A DNA stretch of 64,000 nucleotides, taken from positions 84,258,001-84,322,000 of the forward strand of contig OZ231127.1 in the NCBI GenBank assembly GCA_965153355.1, given 5' to 3'. Numbering within the stretch: position 1 is the stretch's first letter; each line of letters starts with the position of its first letter. This document shows, in pieces, positions 20,372-32,650 of this stretch. The notes below the pieces were generated by a model. That model was not told where the DNA came from, did no database searches, and worked only from the letters and a program-made list of their open reading frames with translations. The position numbers and the translations under genes are program-made. This stretch comes from Flaccisagitta enflata (lineage: Eukaryota; Chaetognatha; Sagittoidea; Aphragmophora).

Positions 20372-21865
20372 TTACGGTAATATATCCTTGATAAAAATGT
20401 TGGTATCATTAATATCATATTTCAGTACAATATTGTTCCTATCTTTAAAAAAACGCAAACTAAGCCTTTTTAAATCTGCAAGTTTGTAACCCTGACTCAG
20501 CAGTCTCTCAGTTAAGTTTTTGCACTTAACCTTGAAATTCTGATAGCCAGAATTAATTCTTGCAAATCTAATCATTTGACTATAGAATACTCCTAATGCT
20601 GACTTTTTAGGTATACAGCTATCCATAAAAGGGAAATTTACTATTTTGAAATTAAAATCATCCCTCTTATCATATATGGAAAAATCTAATAACCCATTTT
20701 CAGATTTAATCCTCAGGTCCAGATAAGAAACCTCCTTTGAATTAACAGATTCTGGCTTGATTTCTAACTCTCTTGAATATATTTTATATATGTGCTCTCT
20801 GAAGTCTGGGAAATTACCTACAAAAAGGTCATCTATGTATCTAGAGCACAAATTAAATTTTCTGGCCAGAACGATATTTTGCTTTGAAGTTTTCTCTACA
20901 TAGTCTGCCTCATAGCTATATAATAAAAGGTTTGCTATGTCCTGACCTTAGTCCAACCCAATAGGAATTCCTATTACCTGTTTGTAAATCTTCCTTCCAA
21001 ATTTATCATAAATGTTATCTAATATGAATTCTAGAATTTCTTGCATATCTGTTACCTGGAAAGAGCAGCAATTTTTACCTGCAGTTGTACTGAAATATGC
21101 CCTTTGCATGTTCACATTTATAAATTGTTTATTTTCTCTGCTGTAGACTTTTTGGAAAATCTTAGCAAAATTTCTAATAATTTCTGGATGCGGAAGCGCT
21201 GTATATAAAATAGAAAAATCATAAGTTTCCATATGTTGCATATCTTTACTTTTGATTTTATCCATGAATTCCAAGGAATTCTCTATTATCCAAAAATAAT
21301 TCAAATCTGCTCTTTGAGACACTGTAAATGAATAATTTTTCTTAAGATTTAAAATGACCTTCAGAGCTTTTGAAAAATATTTAGATAATAGTTTGATACT
21401 GCAAGATTTTGATCCTGCTATAAATCTACTGCCTATTGGGTTTTTATGCATTTTAGGAATCCAGTAAATAAGAGGGATATCTTTCATTTCATTAGGAACT
21501 TTTATGTTTTTTGACTTGGAAAAATTTATAATAATGTTATGAATGGTATCCACATCTTTATTTTCTGGATCATAGGTTAACTGTCCTGGTCTACTCAATT
21601 CATCTTTAATCTTAGAAATATAATGTGACTTACATGTAAAGAGAATATTATTTTGTGCCTTATCAGTAACAGTTATGACATAAGATTCCTTTAATCTATC
21701 CAATTCTCTCTTTACATCTCCTTCAATTCTAAGATTCCAACTTCTCAGTTTATGTTTACCAGTCTCTATTTTCCTGTCAACGAGTTCAACTACTTTATTT
21801 TTCCATGAATTTAAGCAACTTCCATTGACATTATTATCTTCTGACATTTTTCTCTCTTTTGTCAT
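20372..21865 (-). pseudogene. Penelope-like reverse transcriptase, one in-frame stop
   Basis: One frame of about 498 codons is broken only by TAA at 20948-20950. Recognisable RT blocks in order: YWIPKMHKNPIGSRFIAG, the first catalytic block YDFSILYTALP, GIPIGL (with the stop four residues later), ANLLLYSYEADY and the catalytic YIDDLF. This order and the IP-K-HK and GIP-G motifs fit the RT type found in Penelope-like elements. No GIY-YIG nuclease was seen downstream, so the copy is truncated or of a class lacking it. It sits in an intron of the Ig receptor, antisense relations aside, on the same strand. Confidence 0.65.
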
Positions 21866-22030
21866 TTATCAATATAAGCATCCAGGAATGTTGTTATGAT
21901 ATTTCTATCCTCTTTCCAATTTATCCTTTGAGGTAACCTATACTTAGGTCCTTTCTTTATCAAATTTTTCAATGTTTCATTTTTTACTATGTCTAGGTTA
22001 CCGGCTATGACATGACCATGATTTGGATAC

Positions 22031-23418
22031 ATGCTGCTGCTTAGTGCTCATGCTCATTACGCATGTCGGAGTGCCGGAATCGGCTGAAATTAGCTTTCCC
22101 CCCGCCATCCTCTGTTTTCTTTGCTTAAATGCTATCAAATGAGCCGTTGCGCGACTTTTAAATCGATCGGGAACCATCGTTAGGGTGACCATGAAGTTTC
22201 CATAGATTTTTATGGCAGAAAAAAAATTTGCATAATAGAAATAACCTTCGCATCATAAAAAATGGCGGATTTTTAATACCTATTTTAACCAACTTAATTT
22301 GAAAGAAACTAAGGAAAATCGGTGATGGTTAGAAAGATCTTTGAAAGATCTTTCATTTGAGCCGTGTCGCGACATTGTAGCTCAAATGGTTTAGAAGCTA
22401 CAGTAATTTGAAAAACACTACACTTTTTTGGTCCTTACGGTGAGTAAGTGATCATAACATGGAAACAATCTCTTAAAAACCATACTTAATGTTATCCGAT
22501 TCAGACAAAAATTGACATGGAGGTACAACATACTTCCCTCTAACAGCTTCTAAAATTTCATCCAAATCGGACAACTTTTACTATCATTTTCACCATACAA
22601 AAGATTTTAATGATGGTTTGCAAAACTGAGGTTTGAAGGAATTAGTGATTAGGATTCATTAAGTGTTTTGTTTATGAAGATATGGTTGAAAAAAAATGGA
22701 AATTTAAGACTGTCTTGGAGCCCTTTTCACTGATCTATATTTTGGGCCCTCTTTTAAAGGAGAAATCTGAGTATCAGCTCAAACCATTCAGAAATAAATG
22801 TAATTTTTTTAAAAAATGCATCATTTTTCAGGAATTTTGACAAGTCATAATAAAGGATCATGCAAAAATCATAGAAAACAATTTCCGATTCTCACAAAAT
22901 TTGAACTGGTATCAAAAGACACACAAGCTAGACATCATTTAAAATTTCAAGGCAATCGGACAAAGTCTTCTATCATTTTTGTAGCAACGAAATTATTAGC
23001 AAACTGCTTTTTATGATACACCGTAAGGGTGAAAAAAGTATAGTGTTTTTCAAATTACTGTAGCTTCTAAACTATTTAAGCCACAATGTCGCGACACAAC
23101 TCAAATGAAAGATCTTTCGAAGATCTTTCCAACCATCACCGATTTTCCTAAGTTTCTTTTAAATTAAGTTGGTTAAAAAAGGTTTTAAAAATCCGCCATT
23201 TTTTATGATGCCAAGGTTATTGAATACAATACAAATATTCAATACAAACTTCAACCACTCCCTGACGATGGTTCCCGATCGAATTGAAGGTCGCGCGACG
23301 GCTCGTTTGATAGGAATTTTGCAAAAGAAAACGATGTGGGCGGGGGGGGGGGGGAGCTAGTTTCGCCCGTTTTTGACATCCTGTCACACGTAATGCTCAT
23401 GCTGCTGCTCAGTGCTCA
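22031..23418. mobile_element. Fold-back element with inverted arms of about 390 bp
   Basis: The left arm 22052-22445 (ATGGCGGATTTTTAATACC, GATCTTTCATTTGAGCCGTG, TCGCGACATTGTAG) is complementary to the right arm 23020-23400. The core 22450-23015 is non-coding. The two ends are bordered by near-identical direct copies of CATGCTGCTGCTYAGTGCTCA at 22031 and 23398. The right border abuts the donor of the exon at 23420. Confidence 0.8.
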
Positions 23419-23419
23419 C

Positions 23420-23518
23420 CAATGATTCGATTCCAGATGGCCTGTCTGGTCGTTGAGTGGCAATGAAGTGAGACTGTGGCTCCGACTGTCGCTACAACTT
23501 CTTTTGTTTGATCCGTCT
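23420..23518 (-). CDS. Ig receptor exon: start of Ig domain 1
   Basis: The donor ATTG|GTGAGC leaves one base that completes the first codon of the exon at 18844. The acceptor is CTTCAAAACCAG. TDQTKEVVATVGATVSLHCH then TTRQAIWNRII gives the A', B and C strands with Cys and Trp. The first two thirds of this exon with its acceptor are repeated three more times upstream (23519-23830). The signal-peptide exon was not found. Confidence 0.7.
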
Positions 23519-23830
23519 CTGGTTTTGAAGTAAAACATACAATGAAGTGAGACTGTAGCTCCGACTGTCGCGCAACTTCCTTTGTTTGATCCGTATTGCG
23601 TAATTTCATCAAGAATTAAATCAAGGAGGAACATGCGATGAAGTGAGACTAGCCCCAACTGTTGCTACAACTTCCTCTGTTTTGTCCATACCGTCTGATT
23701 CACGTCAAAAATGAAACCAAGGAGGAACACATGATGAAGTGAGAGTGAAGCCTCAACTGTCGCTACAACTTCCTTCGTTCGATCGGTATCGCCTGATTCA
23801 CGTCAAGTAAAATATATTTTGCCTCATGAT
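23519..23830 (-). repeat. Three decoy copies of an Ig exon start and acceptor
   Basis: On the minus strand each unit of about 90-105 bp carries a pyrimidine-poor GACGTGAATCAG or similar acceptor, then a variant of GGATCAAACAAAGGAAGTTG and ACAGTCGGAGCTACAGTCTC, which is the first part of the exon at 23420-23518. The copies have drifted by substitutions and small indels. Confidence 0.75.
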
Positions 23831-23884
23831 ATTTGAAAAAAGTCGTTACTTGTTTCGTACAATCATGGGCAATAAATCATTCTT

Positions 23885-24830
23885 TAGGGTAGAGTGGGGT
23901 AAAATGGGTCAGCGGGGTAAAATGGGTCACTTAACTTTTTTTTAAATTTTGCTTAAATCTGTTGAAATGAAGCAAATTTTGCTTCGGATCTAGGGAAAAG
24001 GATGCCATATCCTCCTCCAAAACAGATCATCCCTCCTTGTTTGTAATATTTGGATGCATTATGAAATAAAATAGTGATTTGATAAAAATTGTGCGTCGCT
24101 AGGCATAAAACCAACTTCTGGTTTCCATGGAGACCAAATAGAGAAGGAAAGCAGTTACCCACTGCCTACCTACTGCAGATGGATGGTTAAACGTGGGCAA
24201 TGATAATTTTGAGTTTTTAAGTATACTTAGCTAAAAAATTAATTTTTAGTAATGTGGGGTAAAATGGGTCACCATGCTAAAATCATGAATTTTTCATCAA
24301 AATGCTGAGAGATGCTTGGTATACAATCTCATGGGTCAGAGTAAGTGAGATAAAGCTCATTCCTGCGTGGAACATCTTGTTCCATTGTTGTATAATGATT
24401 TTATAATATAGATATAATAATTTGATGCTAAGCCATTATTTTCAAAAAACTTATTACATAACCTTACATTTTTTGCCTTTAAATACTTTTTTAAGCTCAA
24501 TTGACATGTTCGGTCACTCTTTTTTCACTAATACGATGTCACTCTTCACTTGGAATAAAGTAGTGGTCCATATTTTTTGAAAGAAAGAAGGTGACCCATT
24601 TTACCCCACCTAGATGGGGTAAAATGGGTCACCTACTCGTTTTTAAAAAGGGGTGGGTTGCCCCCCTTGCTCATTTCTAGGAGGCAATTTTCTTGTTTGT
24701 GGTAGTAGGGAAAACACACATTGTCCGTAATCAATCATAAAATTCTTCATTTTGTTAGAAAATTAAGAGATTTTAGAAAAAAAATCGAAAAAGTGACCCA
24801 TTTTACCCCACTTCACCCTAATTAGTCTAT
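23885..24830. mobile_element. GGGTAAAATGGGTCA element, about 0.95 kb copy
   Basis: Left TAGGGTAGAGTGGGGTAAAA, right TTTTACCCCACTTCACCCTA. Internal inverted copies of the motif near 24255 and 24590-24630. Non-coding. Confidence 0.75.
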
Positions 24831-25103
24831 ATTCCAAATATCAGTCCCTTAGCTTCATTTCTCTTCCCATTATACTTGCCCCCATCATCTCAAGTCTAGA
24901 CGAGATCCACTGCACTGTATATTGGACGACCACAGGTGGACCACTTAATCAAACCCCTTAACCGTGGCCTTACTGCTGTTAACTGTTGTGGAGGTACTAC
25001 CGGCTTTGTTTACAGTCTACGAAAAAAACTTTCGTTCCCTTTTCCTTCATTTCCCTTGACTACAATAACTTTTTCCGTAGTCCTTCGTTCTGAGAGATTA
25101 TCA

Positions 25104-25590
25104 TGTAAGAGAGGGATTTCTGATGGACATTAACTCATGATATTTGGCGTTTAGGATCACGCGTGTGGTATATCCTTTTGATATTGATAACATTGTTGTC
25201 CTTTCCGTATGATACTATTTGATGATGATTGCTTACCGATGGAATATCAGATGACATAGATTCTGTATCTGTCTCTCTTTCTCTTAGACAGATTCGGGGT
25301 CTCTGGAGATGTGATATTCGATCGGGCCGCCCTTTACAACATACTAATCCATATTCCATTTGTCAGTCAGTCAGTCTGTCTGTGATGAGTCCATAATCAT
25401 CTATCATCGATGGCGAATACTATCAATTTGTAAAGACTGCATGAATACGATAAACATCGTGTATAGACTGCATTGAAACATTCATTGGAACATTCATTAA
25501 ATCCGATGTGCTTGGACAATCATTCATCACACCTCATCCATGTGAGCAGGTGAGCATCGCCATAAGCACGGGGTGATATGCCGGCTTATA
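25104..25590 (+). repeat. Left LTR, 487 bp
   Basis: TGTAAGAGAGGGATTTCTG to GATATGCCGGCTTATA. Confidence 0.85.
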
Positions 25591-26251
25591 AGTGGTGCAT
25601 CGCTAGTTAGAACCAGGATCCATATCACATTCTTTCAATTCACCCCTCGTGTGAGATTGGGTGGTGAGTAAGTGGACGGCAAGTGTTATTCGTGTTCCTA
25701 CGTTGCTGCGGACAAACGTACGCTTCAGCAGGGGCAGGGATCCGCCCTAGCCATTAGCAGCCAACATCTTATCATCTTTTAAACTCATTACGTTGCATCC
25801 ACCTTTCCCGCTAAGTGCGTCCTGGGAAGTATCTAGAGCTCTAGCCTTACCCGATGTGGCAAGGACGTCCAACCTTAACGCATCGATACCTGCGAAGTGC
25901 GGAGGCCGCCTTTCTGTCTTCTTTTAATTTCTTCTTGCATTTGAATTCGTCGCGTTGTACGTTGTCGTCCTGCGCGTAAGTGTCGGTCAACAGGAAGGCC
26001 AACATTCAGTGGAACGGAAATCAAAACGCGAATAATTCGAATCTCTTTTGGGTCACGCCGAGGGGTGTTCCAGAGACCCCGACACCACCCAGATCCAAAA
26101 ATCAAAATCGCCGTCCGGAAATTTGCTTCACTTTTATTGCGAAAATTGACATTGCCTTTTTACGAATCCTATTTTTATTGTGAAATTGACACCTGCGAAA
26201 TTGACATTTGCGTTGCATTTTATTACGAAAACATTTTAATCCTTAAGATTA

Positions 26252-26911
26252 ATGAATTTTAGACGTCGTTTCCCAAGTGATAGCAGTTCCAGCAGCGAGG
26301 AGCAGGATACTGTGCAAGGTCTCTTCCGCGAATTTCGCAATTGTCCGGGGTGTGTAAATTTTTACGAGCAAAGGAATATCCGCCGCGACTGTGACCAGGA
26401 ACGTCGCTTGCGCTAGTCAATCTACGAGGAATCCAGCCTTAATCTTGCAACCCTTTTCGGCAATGCGGAGGGTGACGAGCTGACAACGCCACCGTACGTT
26501 GGCGCGATTAGAAGATATTGCATCCGATACGAACGACAATCATGGCACCACGCTCAGCTCACTAGCTTCAACGGCTTCGGGGATTATGGCATCGGCAACC
26601 TTTTTGAACAATCCCCTGCGCCGACATCGCCACCATCGCCGCCGACGCCGTCGGCATCATCGCCACTAGACGACTTTGACCAGTGGGTAGCGAACCTGGA
26701 AGCTGCAATCGAAGGCGCAGTTGTAGGTACCGGCGATCGTCAGGACAAGCTGGCAACGGCAATCGCCATAGCCGCTGCTGGAGGTGAGGTTGATTGGAAC
26801 AGCGTTGCGACCAATCGTGCAAAAAATGAATCATGCTTTCTTACCCGCGTATTAGAAAGAGAATTTCACAACCCAATTCAGTTAAAGATTACCCAAGTTA
26901 CTACTTACTAA
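26252..26911 (+). pseudogene. Gag-like frame with an internal TAG
   Basis: 219 codons from ATG to TAA, broken once by TAG at 26414-26416. It starts MNFRRRFPSDSSSSSEEQDT. Later parts include SPAPTSPPSPPTPSASSP and FDQWVANLEAAIEGAVVGTG. Position and low-complexity proline/serine content suggest a structural protein of the element. No zinc knuckle was seen. The TAG could be a readthrough stop or damage. Confidence 0.4.
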
Positions 26912-26919
26912 ATACAGGG

Positions 26920-27020
26920 TAATCAAGAACCAGTCAGCGATCAAGAATCAATCCAGAATCAAGAATCAATCCAGAATCAAGAATCAATCCAGAATCAAGA
27001 ATCAATCAAGGATCAATCAA
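26920..27020. repeat. AATCAAGAATCAATCCAG tandem repeat
   Basis: About five units of 18 bp inside the LTR element. Confidence 0.8.
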
Positions 27021-27519
27021 GGGTCGAGAATCAGTCAATCAGGAAAATTCCCCAATCGCCACAATGGCAATGACCTCAGCTAACATGACGACACCTGTAA
27101 CCATGATCACCGATGGGATCAGGTTCTTCCCAAATCCAGGCTGTCAAACCATCATGGCCATCAAACTTTTGTGACAATCTCGGAATTTTCAACAATCATT
27201 AAATCTTGACTCACCACAATGACAATTACCAGAATGATTCTCAAAATCTTGGTCACCGATGAGGCCAAGCCTACAAATCACCCAGCCAATTACATGATCA
27301 ATAACATAAACCATCCTACATAATGATTACTTTTACAACTTCGACAATAATTGACATTTACATTACTGACAATTCGCGGAAGTCACCAATAGTATCTGGG
27401 GAAGTTGTATCTCATAACTGGGGAAGTCGTATCTCAAAGCTGGGGAAGTTGTCACTGATTTCCTGCTTTCAAGAAAAATCAAGTACTCCATAACCTTTTT
27501 CCTCCATTGACACCTTCAA

Positions 27520-28595
27520 TTGCCTCTGGAGGAAATATTCCATAAACCGGTTCAGGGTTTCCGGCCGGTCATGGGTTTCAAAGTGACCATCTTCAAAAAT
27601 CTTGTTGCCAGCGATGATGCCTCTATACGAGATAAAACGGCGTTGATAGAGCCAAAAGGACCGGAAGCTATTCTCGAGAAACTACGTCAAGAGTTGTTTC
27701 CAGCCGTGCGACGTCATTGGTCACGCGCGGTTCTGGAATCCAGTGAAAATTCGCCGTCTCGTCGCGCTATTCAGCTGTCCTTTGAAAATAGAACCGACAG
27801 AAGGACACGTCCACTCGTCAATATCTCTACGACAATTTGGAAGTGCGACTTTATTCCCATTTGCAAAATCATCGTGGGAAGGTAATTGGGATTGGCTGAG
27901 CAGCCTTGTGCGCCGTAGCAGCGATGCGTTCGCGGCCGCTGTTGCACCTTATGCCAAGAAAGAAGTGGAGCCTTTAGGATACGCTTTTGGGCCGTCTCGT
28001 GCTTCTCCCCTCAACGCCAATCTCCACTCTCTTCCACATATTGAAGGCGTTGTTGCGAAAACGATAGAAGAAGTGTCGAGATTCGAGTCGTGTTTGCGCG
28101 ACACAAAAAGGGTGTGCCGTCGACGTGTTTGAAACATCAAACGTGGAAGACATCAGAGCGAAAGTCGGACTATTCACGTTAGTCTTCAAGAACGAGATCT
28201 TCTTCGTTATGCTGCCGTTGTACCTGGAAGCGGTTTCCGTGGCGAAGAAGCCGCTTGCGAAAGTGGGAATTCGACGGCATCGGGTTTAGAAAGACTTTCG
28301 ACGTCACGATTTGTGGACTATCGCGGAGAGACTAATCATTTCCGAGAAACTCGATGTTATCTGCGAAGAAATCACCGGAATTCCGTTTTGCTGTCGGGCA
28401 TCATTTTGCCCATACTTTGCGCGTCCGTCGAAAGAAGGTCTCGATCACAAAGCAGCGAGAACGTGTGTCGGGTTTGACATCGGGATTAAAAAGAAGAAAA
28501 TTGGTGAGAAAAGTGTTTTTCCGGTCATGACGTGTTCCAAGGATCTGGCGCCGTCTCAGACCGACTGCGCAACTCTCGGTGGAAAGCGTATCTAG
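27520..28595 (+). pseudogene. Broken coding region inside the LTR element, unrecognised
   Basis: Codon-like frames follow each other with shifts: 27520-27885 (EILEKLRQELFPAVRRHW nearby), 27743-28132 (WDWLSSLVRRSSDAFAAAV, YAKKEVEPLGYAFGPSRASP), a third frame near 28130-28285 (KNEIFFVMLPLYLEAVSVAK) and 28311-28595 (ERLIISEKLDVICEEITGIP). They read like one protein disrupted by frameshifts. No polymerase motif. Function unknown. Confidence 0.4.
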
Positions 28596-28599
28596 TCAT

Positions 28600-29990
28600 G
28601 ACGTGTTCCAAGGATCTGGCACCGTCACAGTCAGACCAACCGCGTGATTCTCCTTTAGGGAAAATGAAAAAGGAGAATAGGTCTGAGTCACGTCGTCATG
28701 ACGATGTAGACGACGAGCGCCGCCGTTTGCGCAGACTGGACAGGGCATGAACGGAAAAGGAGGATGGGGGTAGAGAAAGAGACAAAAGAGGGAAAAAGAG
28801 ACAAAATAATAGATGAAACGAAGATCGTCGTAGTTTGCGCCGTTGGAGAGACTTTCATCAATTTCCAAACAATTGGGTTAAAATAGCCTAGATATTTACC
28901 ATTTGTCCTCTCCTCATGCCTATGCACGTCATGTCAGTAGACTGAATTGGTCATGGATGTTATGTCATCTTGTTTTTTTTTCTCTTTCTCGTAAAATTTC
29001 ATTTCGCGAATAATAGTCTCTTCTCCCATTATACTCTCTTAACACTTTACAATTGCTCATTTTTTATTTCGGGGCATTTCCTAGTATGTTTCACGTTCGA
29101 TCCTCGATACATTTTCTCGTCCTTTCAGTTGTCGACGTTATTACCTCAAATCTTAATTCTCAAAAGTGGTATTTTTTTATATTTCCACCGACGTTATAGC
29201 TGAGATACGGAATTTTGGTCCCACATTACGTTCTCGTCTCTAGTTAATTCGCAGATCTTCCCTCGCCCAGTCCAACATTCTAACCGAATTTCCGAATATT
29301 ACGTTATGCTTTTTCTCGTCATCGTGGTATAGAGATAGTAACGCATCCCTTTTCTAAAAAAACCAAAAAAAAAAAAAAAACCTGTAGATATGCTGGATAC
29401 GAGATTGAAGATTTGGCTTCTTGTAATAGTGTCATTATTATTTATTAGCTATTTCGTTATTTGTCCATTTTCCGTTAATTTTCGACGCCGCTATATGATT
29501 ATTGAAATTGGGGGATTATTCTTGAGTGAAGCTTTGTGGATTTTCATTCCTGAAAATATTGGGATTTTACTTCAGTAGTTAGATGACCTTTTCATCATTT
29601 CATGTCATGGATGCATTCCCCGGTTTCCGTCCAATCAACTTATTAATTTAGTCTATTAATTTGTTGACACGGTTACCCTAAGAGACGCTGGCTGCTCTTG
29701 CCTTTTAACCCAGCCAGCCCATTCACCTGCACTTGTTCATTCATTTGTGGATGTTTGATTGTTTGGTTGACGTTCTACTTTAACTTGCCTGACCTTTCTG
29801 TTAGAAGGGCACGAAAATGTGTTTATTACGTTTTAGCTATGGTTAATTGGTCTCACTTTACAATTTGTGTCAATGTTTTTTTTCCTGATGAAGTTGTTCT
29901 CTTACTGCTTCTTTTATGCTTGGTTCTCTGCTTCTCTTTTTGCTTGTTTCGCTTTAGTTCCGTCGGGACGCCTTGAACAAGCGAGGGGAA
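28600..29990. other. LTR element 3' internal region, AT-rich
   Basis: Short hydrophobic frames only (for example 29390-29578). No motif recognised. Ends in the polypurine tract. Confidence 0.35.
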
Positions 29991-29993
29991 GTA

Positions 29994-30476
29994 TGTAAGA
30001 GAGGGATTTCTGATGGACATTAACTCATGATATTTGGCGTTTAGGATCACGCGTGTGGTATATCCTTTTGATATTGATAACATTGTTGTCCTTTCCGTAT
30101 GATACTATTTGATGATGATTGCTTACCGATGGAATATCAGATGACATAGATTCTGTATCTGTCTCTCTTTCTCTTAGACAGATTCGGGGTCTCTGGAGAT
30201 GTGATATTCGATCGGGCCGCCCTTTACAACATACTAATCCATATTCCATTTGTCAGTCAGTCAGTCTGTGATGAGTCCATAATCATCTATCATCGATGGC
30301 GAATACTATCAATTTGTAAAGACTGCATGAATACGATAAACATCGTGTATAGACTGCATTGAAACATTCATTGGAACATTCATTAAATCCGATGTGCTTG
30401 GACAATCATTCATCATACCTCATCCATGTGAGCAGGTGAGCATCGCCATAAGCACGGGGTGATATGCCGGCTTATA
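29994..30476 (+). repeat. Right LTR, 483 bp
   Basis: Same as the left LTR except for a missing TCTG near 30265 and a T for C near 30416. Confidence 0.85.
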
Positions 30477-30484
30477 ATCAGAGA

Positions 30485-30662
30485 CTGAACAAGGCCGGAT
30501 ACACGGCCAATACCAGTCGTGGACGGGTGGGCAGGGGCGGAAATGCGTGTTTTCCCACTTTCCGACTCGATCACCACGGACCAACCAACCGACCGACCAA
30601 CCAACCAACCGACGGACGGACGGACAAAGCCTCTTATAGAGTCGCTAGTCCGCGACTAAAAA
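30485..30662 (-). repeat. R1 short dispersed repeat, reverse copy
   Basis: AACAAGGCCGGATACACGGCC to GAGTCGCTAGTCCGCGACTA. It abuts the LTR element insertion site. Confidence 0.8.
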
Positions 30663-30719
30663 GTAATAAACAGCCGGTGGACAAAACATGGTTGCCTTGG
30701 ATCAATGTACTGGTCTACA

Positions 30720-30959
<240 letters not shown>

Positions 30960-31067
30960 TTTCCTGTCCTCCGGAAGGTCATCACTGCCGATTTTGACTC
31001 AAAAGAGGAATGTTGTCTACGCAATTATATAGACCAACAGCCGACATGAGTTGTTTTTACCGTCGTT

Positions 31068-31420
31068 TTAGTCGCATGCTACACGACTTTATAAGCCACT
31101 TTCCGGTCGGTCCGTCGGTCCGTCACAACTAACATTTTTTCATAATTTTAACACTGTAGAACATTAGAAAATACACTATGAGGAGGAGACCATTTTCAAA
31201 ATTCCCGTCTGTCTGTCTGTCTGTTCGACCTTTTGTAAAAATACCAATGCACGCGACTTAGGTCTAATGACCTTTTCTAGTCGCTACACCTTGCCGTGTC
31301 AGTCAGTAAGTCTGTCGGTCCGTCCGTCCGTCCAGCACATATCTGAATTGCGAGCAGTTTTTGCATTACTGCTCCTGCCCAACCGTCCGCGACTGTCTTG
31401 TTGTGTATCTAGCCTTATTT
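31068..31420 (+). repeat. Two R1 copies in tandem, decayed
   Basis: The first head TTTTAGTCGCATGCTACACG is truncated after its body. A second begins TTCTAGTCGCTACACCTTGC and ends TGTGTATCTAGCCTTATTTC. Confidence 0.6.
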
Positions 31421-31754
31421 CGGAGGTTAACTTTATCTGCCTATGTGACTTTGTCACATATTTCCAACGCGTGAATAGACAGGATCCACAAACTAAAGTC
31501 GGATTCACGAGTCACACGTCAAAGCTAGTATCAAGTAGTATTATGTATAAACGAAATTAATCCATGTGGGCCTATGTGAGAATTTGCATTCTCTTGTGAC
31601 CTCTTGAATCCTTTCTTGAGACTTGAATCCTCGCGCTTAAAATGCGTATAATGGTAAAAGTGCGCCTTGTTGACCGCATGGGCTTGACTTTACCCTATAA
31701 GCACGCTTCGTTAGCGGGTTTCTCACCCGAAATATGAAGCGCTCTCTCGGTCTC

Positions 31755-31835
31755 TGTCTGTCCACGACCTCTACCTGTCTGTGTGTCTGTCTGTGTGTCT
31801 GTCTGTCTGTGTGATAGTGTCTGTCTGTAAGTCGT

Positions 31836-31912
<77 letters not shown>
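31755..31912. repeat. CTGTCTGT and (TC)n microsatellites
   Basis: Tetranucleotide CTGT units and a pure TC run. They form a long pyrimidine tract upstream of the possible exon at 31993. Confidence 0.9.
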
Positions 31913-31992
31913 GATGCTCTTTTTTTTTCCAGAGTCTTGTTGTCTACCCGAGAGTTGATGAACTGCGCCGCTGCGCGCGCTGTCGGCTTCAG

Positions 31993-32321
31993 GCGCCAAA
32001 AAGAAGAGCAACAAAATCCAAGAAAATGAAAATCGGCGGTTGAAAGAAGAAGAAGAGGAAAAAGAAGGAGAGGAAGAAGGAGAGGAAGAAGAAGAAAAAC
32101 AGGAGGAAGAAGTAGAAGAAGAAGGAGGTGAAGAGGGGGAAGAAGAAGAAGGAGAGGAAGAAGAAGAAAAACAGGAGGAAGAAGAAGAAGAAGAAGAAGA
32201 AGAAGAAGAAGGAGAAGAAGAAGAAGAAGAAGAAGAAGAAGAAGAAGAATATTTGAAGAAGCCGAAGGTGGAGGCCGGAAGAAAAAGATGGACGAGGTGC
32301 CGACAAAAAATCGAGGATGAG
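31993..32321 (+). CDS. Possible exon coding a Glu-rich protein segment
   Basis: The acceptor GTCGGCTTCAG and donor GATGAG|GTGAGG bound an open frame. It starts AKKKSNKIQENENRRLKEEE, runs through about 65 mostly Glu residues (GAA repeats) and ends YLKKPKVEAGRKRWTRCRQK and IEDE. The basic non-repetitive ends argue for real coding, as in acidic nuclear or cytoskeletal proteins. The alternative is a mere GAA microsatellite. No neighbouring exon was identified. Confidence 0.4.
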
Positions 32322-32650
32322 GTGAGGAAATACATTTTTTGTTTGTTTTTGTTTTTGTTCATGTTGTTTTGTTTTTTTTATCCTGAGGTCGCTTTGCGGT
32401 GGTTTCTGACGAAGGAAAGAATTTTCAGCTCGAAATCGTTTAGATCACTGAAGCATGTTAATAACGTCATACGAATTTCCAAACAAAGGGCCATACAATT
32501 TGTTTTTTTTTTAAGTCATTGCTTGTTTTCTCATCATTTTCTTGTAATTTTTTTGGCAACGCAAAATCTTAGCGTGAACATAGAGGCAAGGGGAGGAGAA
32601 AGATTTAGGGTGATTAGAGATTAGAGATGTATCCAGATATTGTTATATTT

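Larger units (their letters stand above)
25100..30480 (+). mobile_element. Non-autonomous LTR retrotransposon with 4-bp ATCA duplications
   Basis: Two direct LTRs (25104-25590 and 29994-30476) differ by one 4-bp TCTG indel and about one base. ATCA flanks both outer ends. The purine-rich GCGAGGGGAAG just before the right LTR is a plausible polypurine tract. The internal 4.4 kb has a gag-like frame and unrecognised frames but no reverse transcriptase, RNase H or integrase motif. Orientation is inferred from the polypurine tract. Confidence 0.75.

Noticed and set aside
25135-25359. 74-residue protein found twice
   Set aside because: Identical because it lies in both LTRs. It is not a gene.
26568-26834. 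Minus-strand frame in the LTR element
   Set aside because: Antisense shadow of the gag-like frame.
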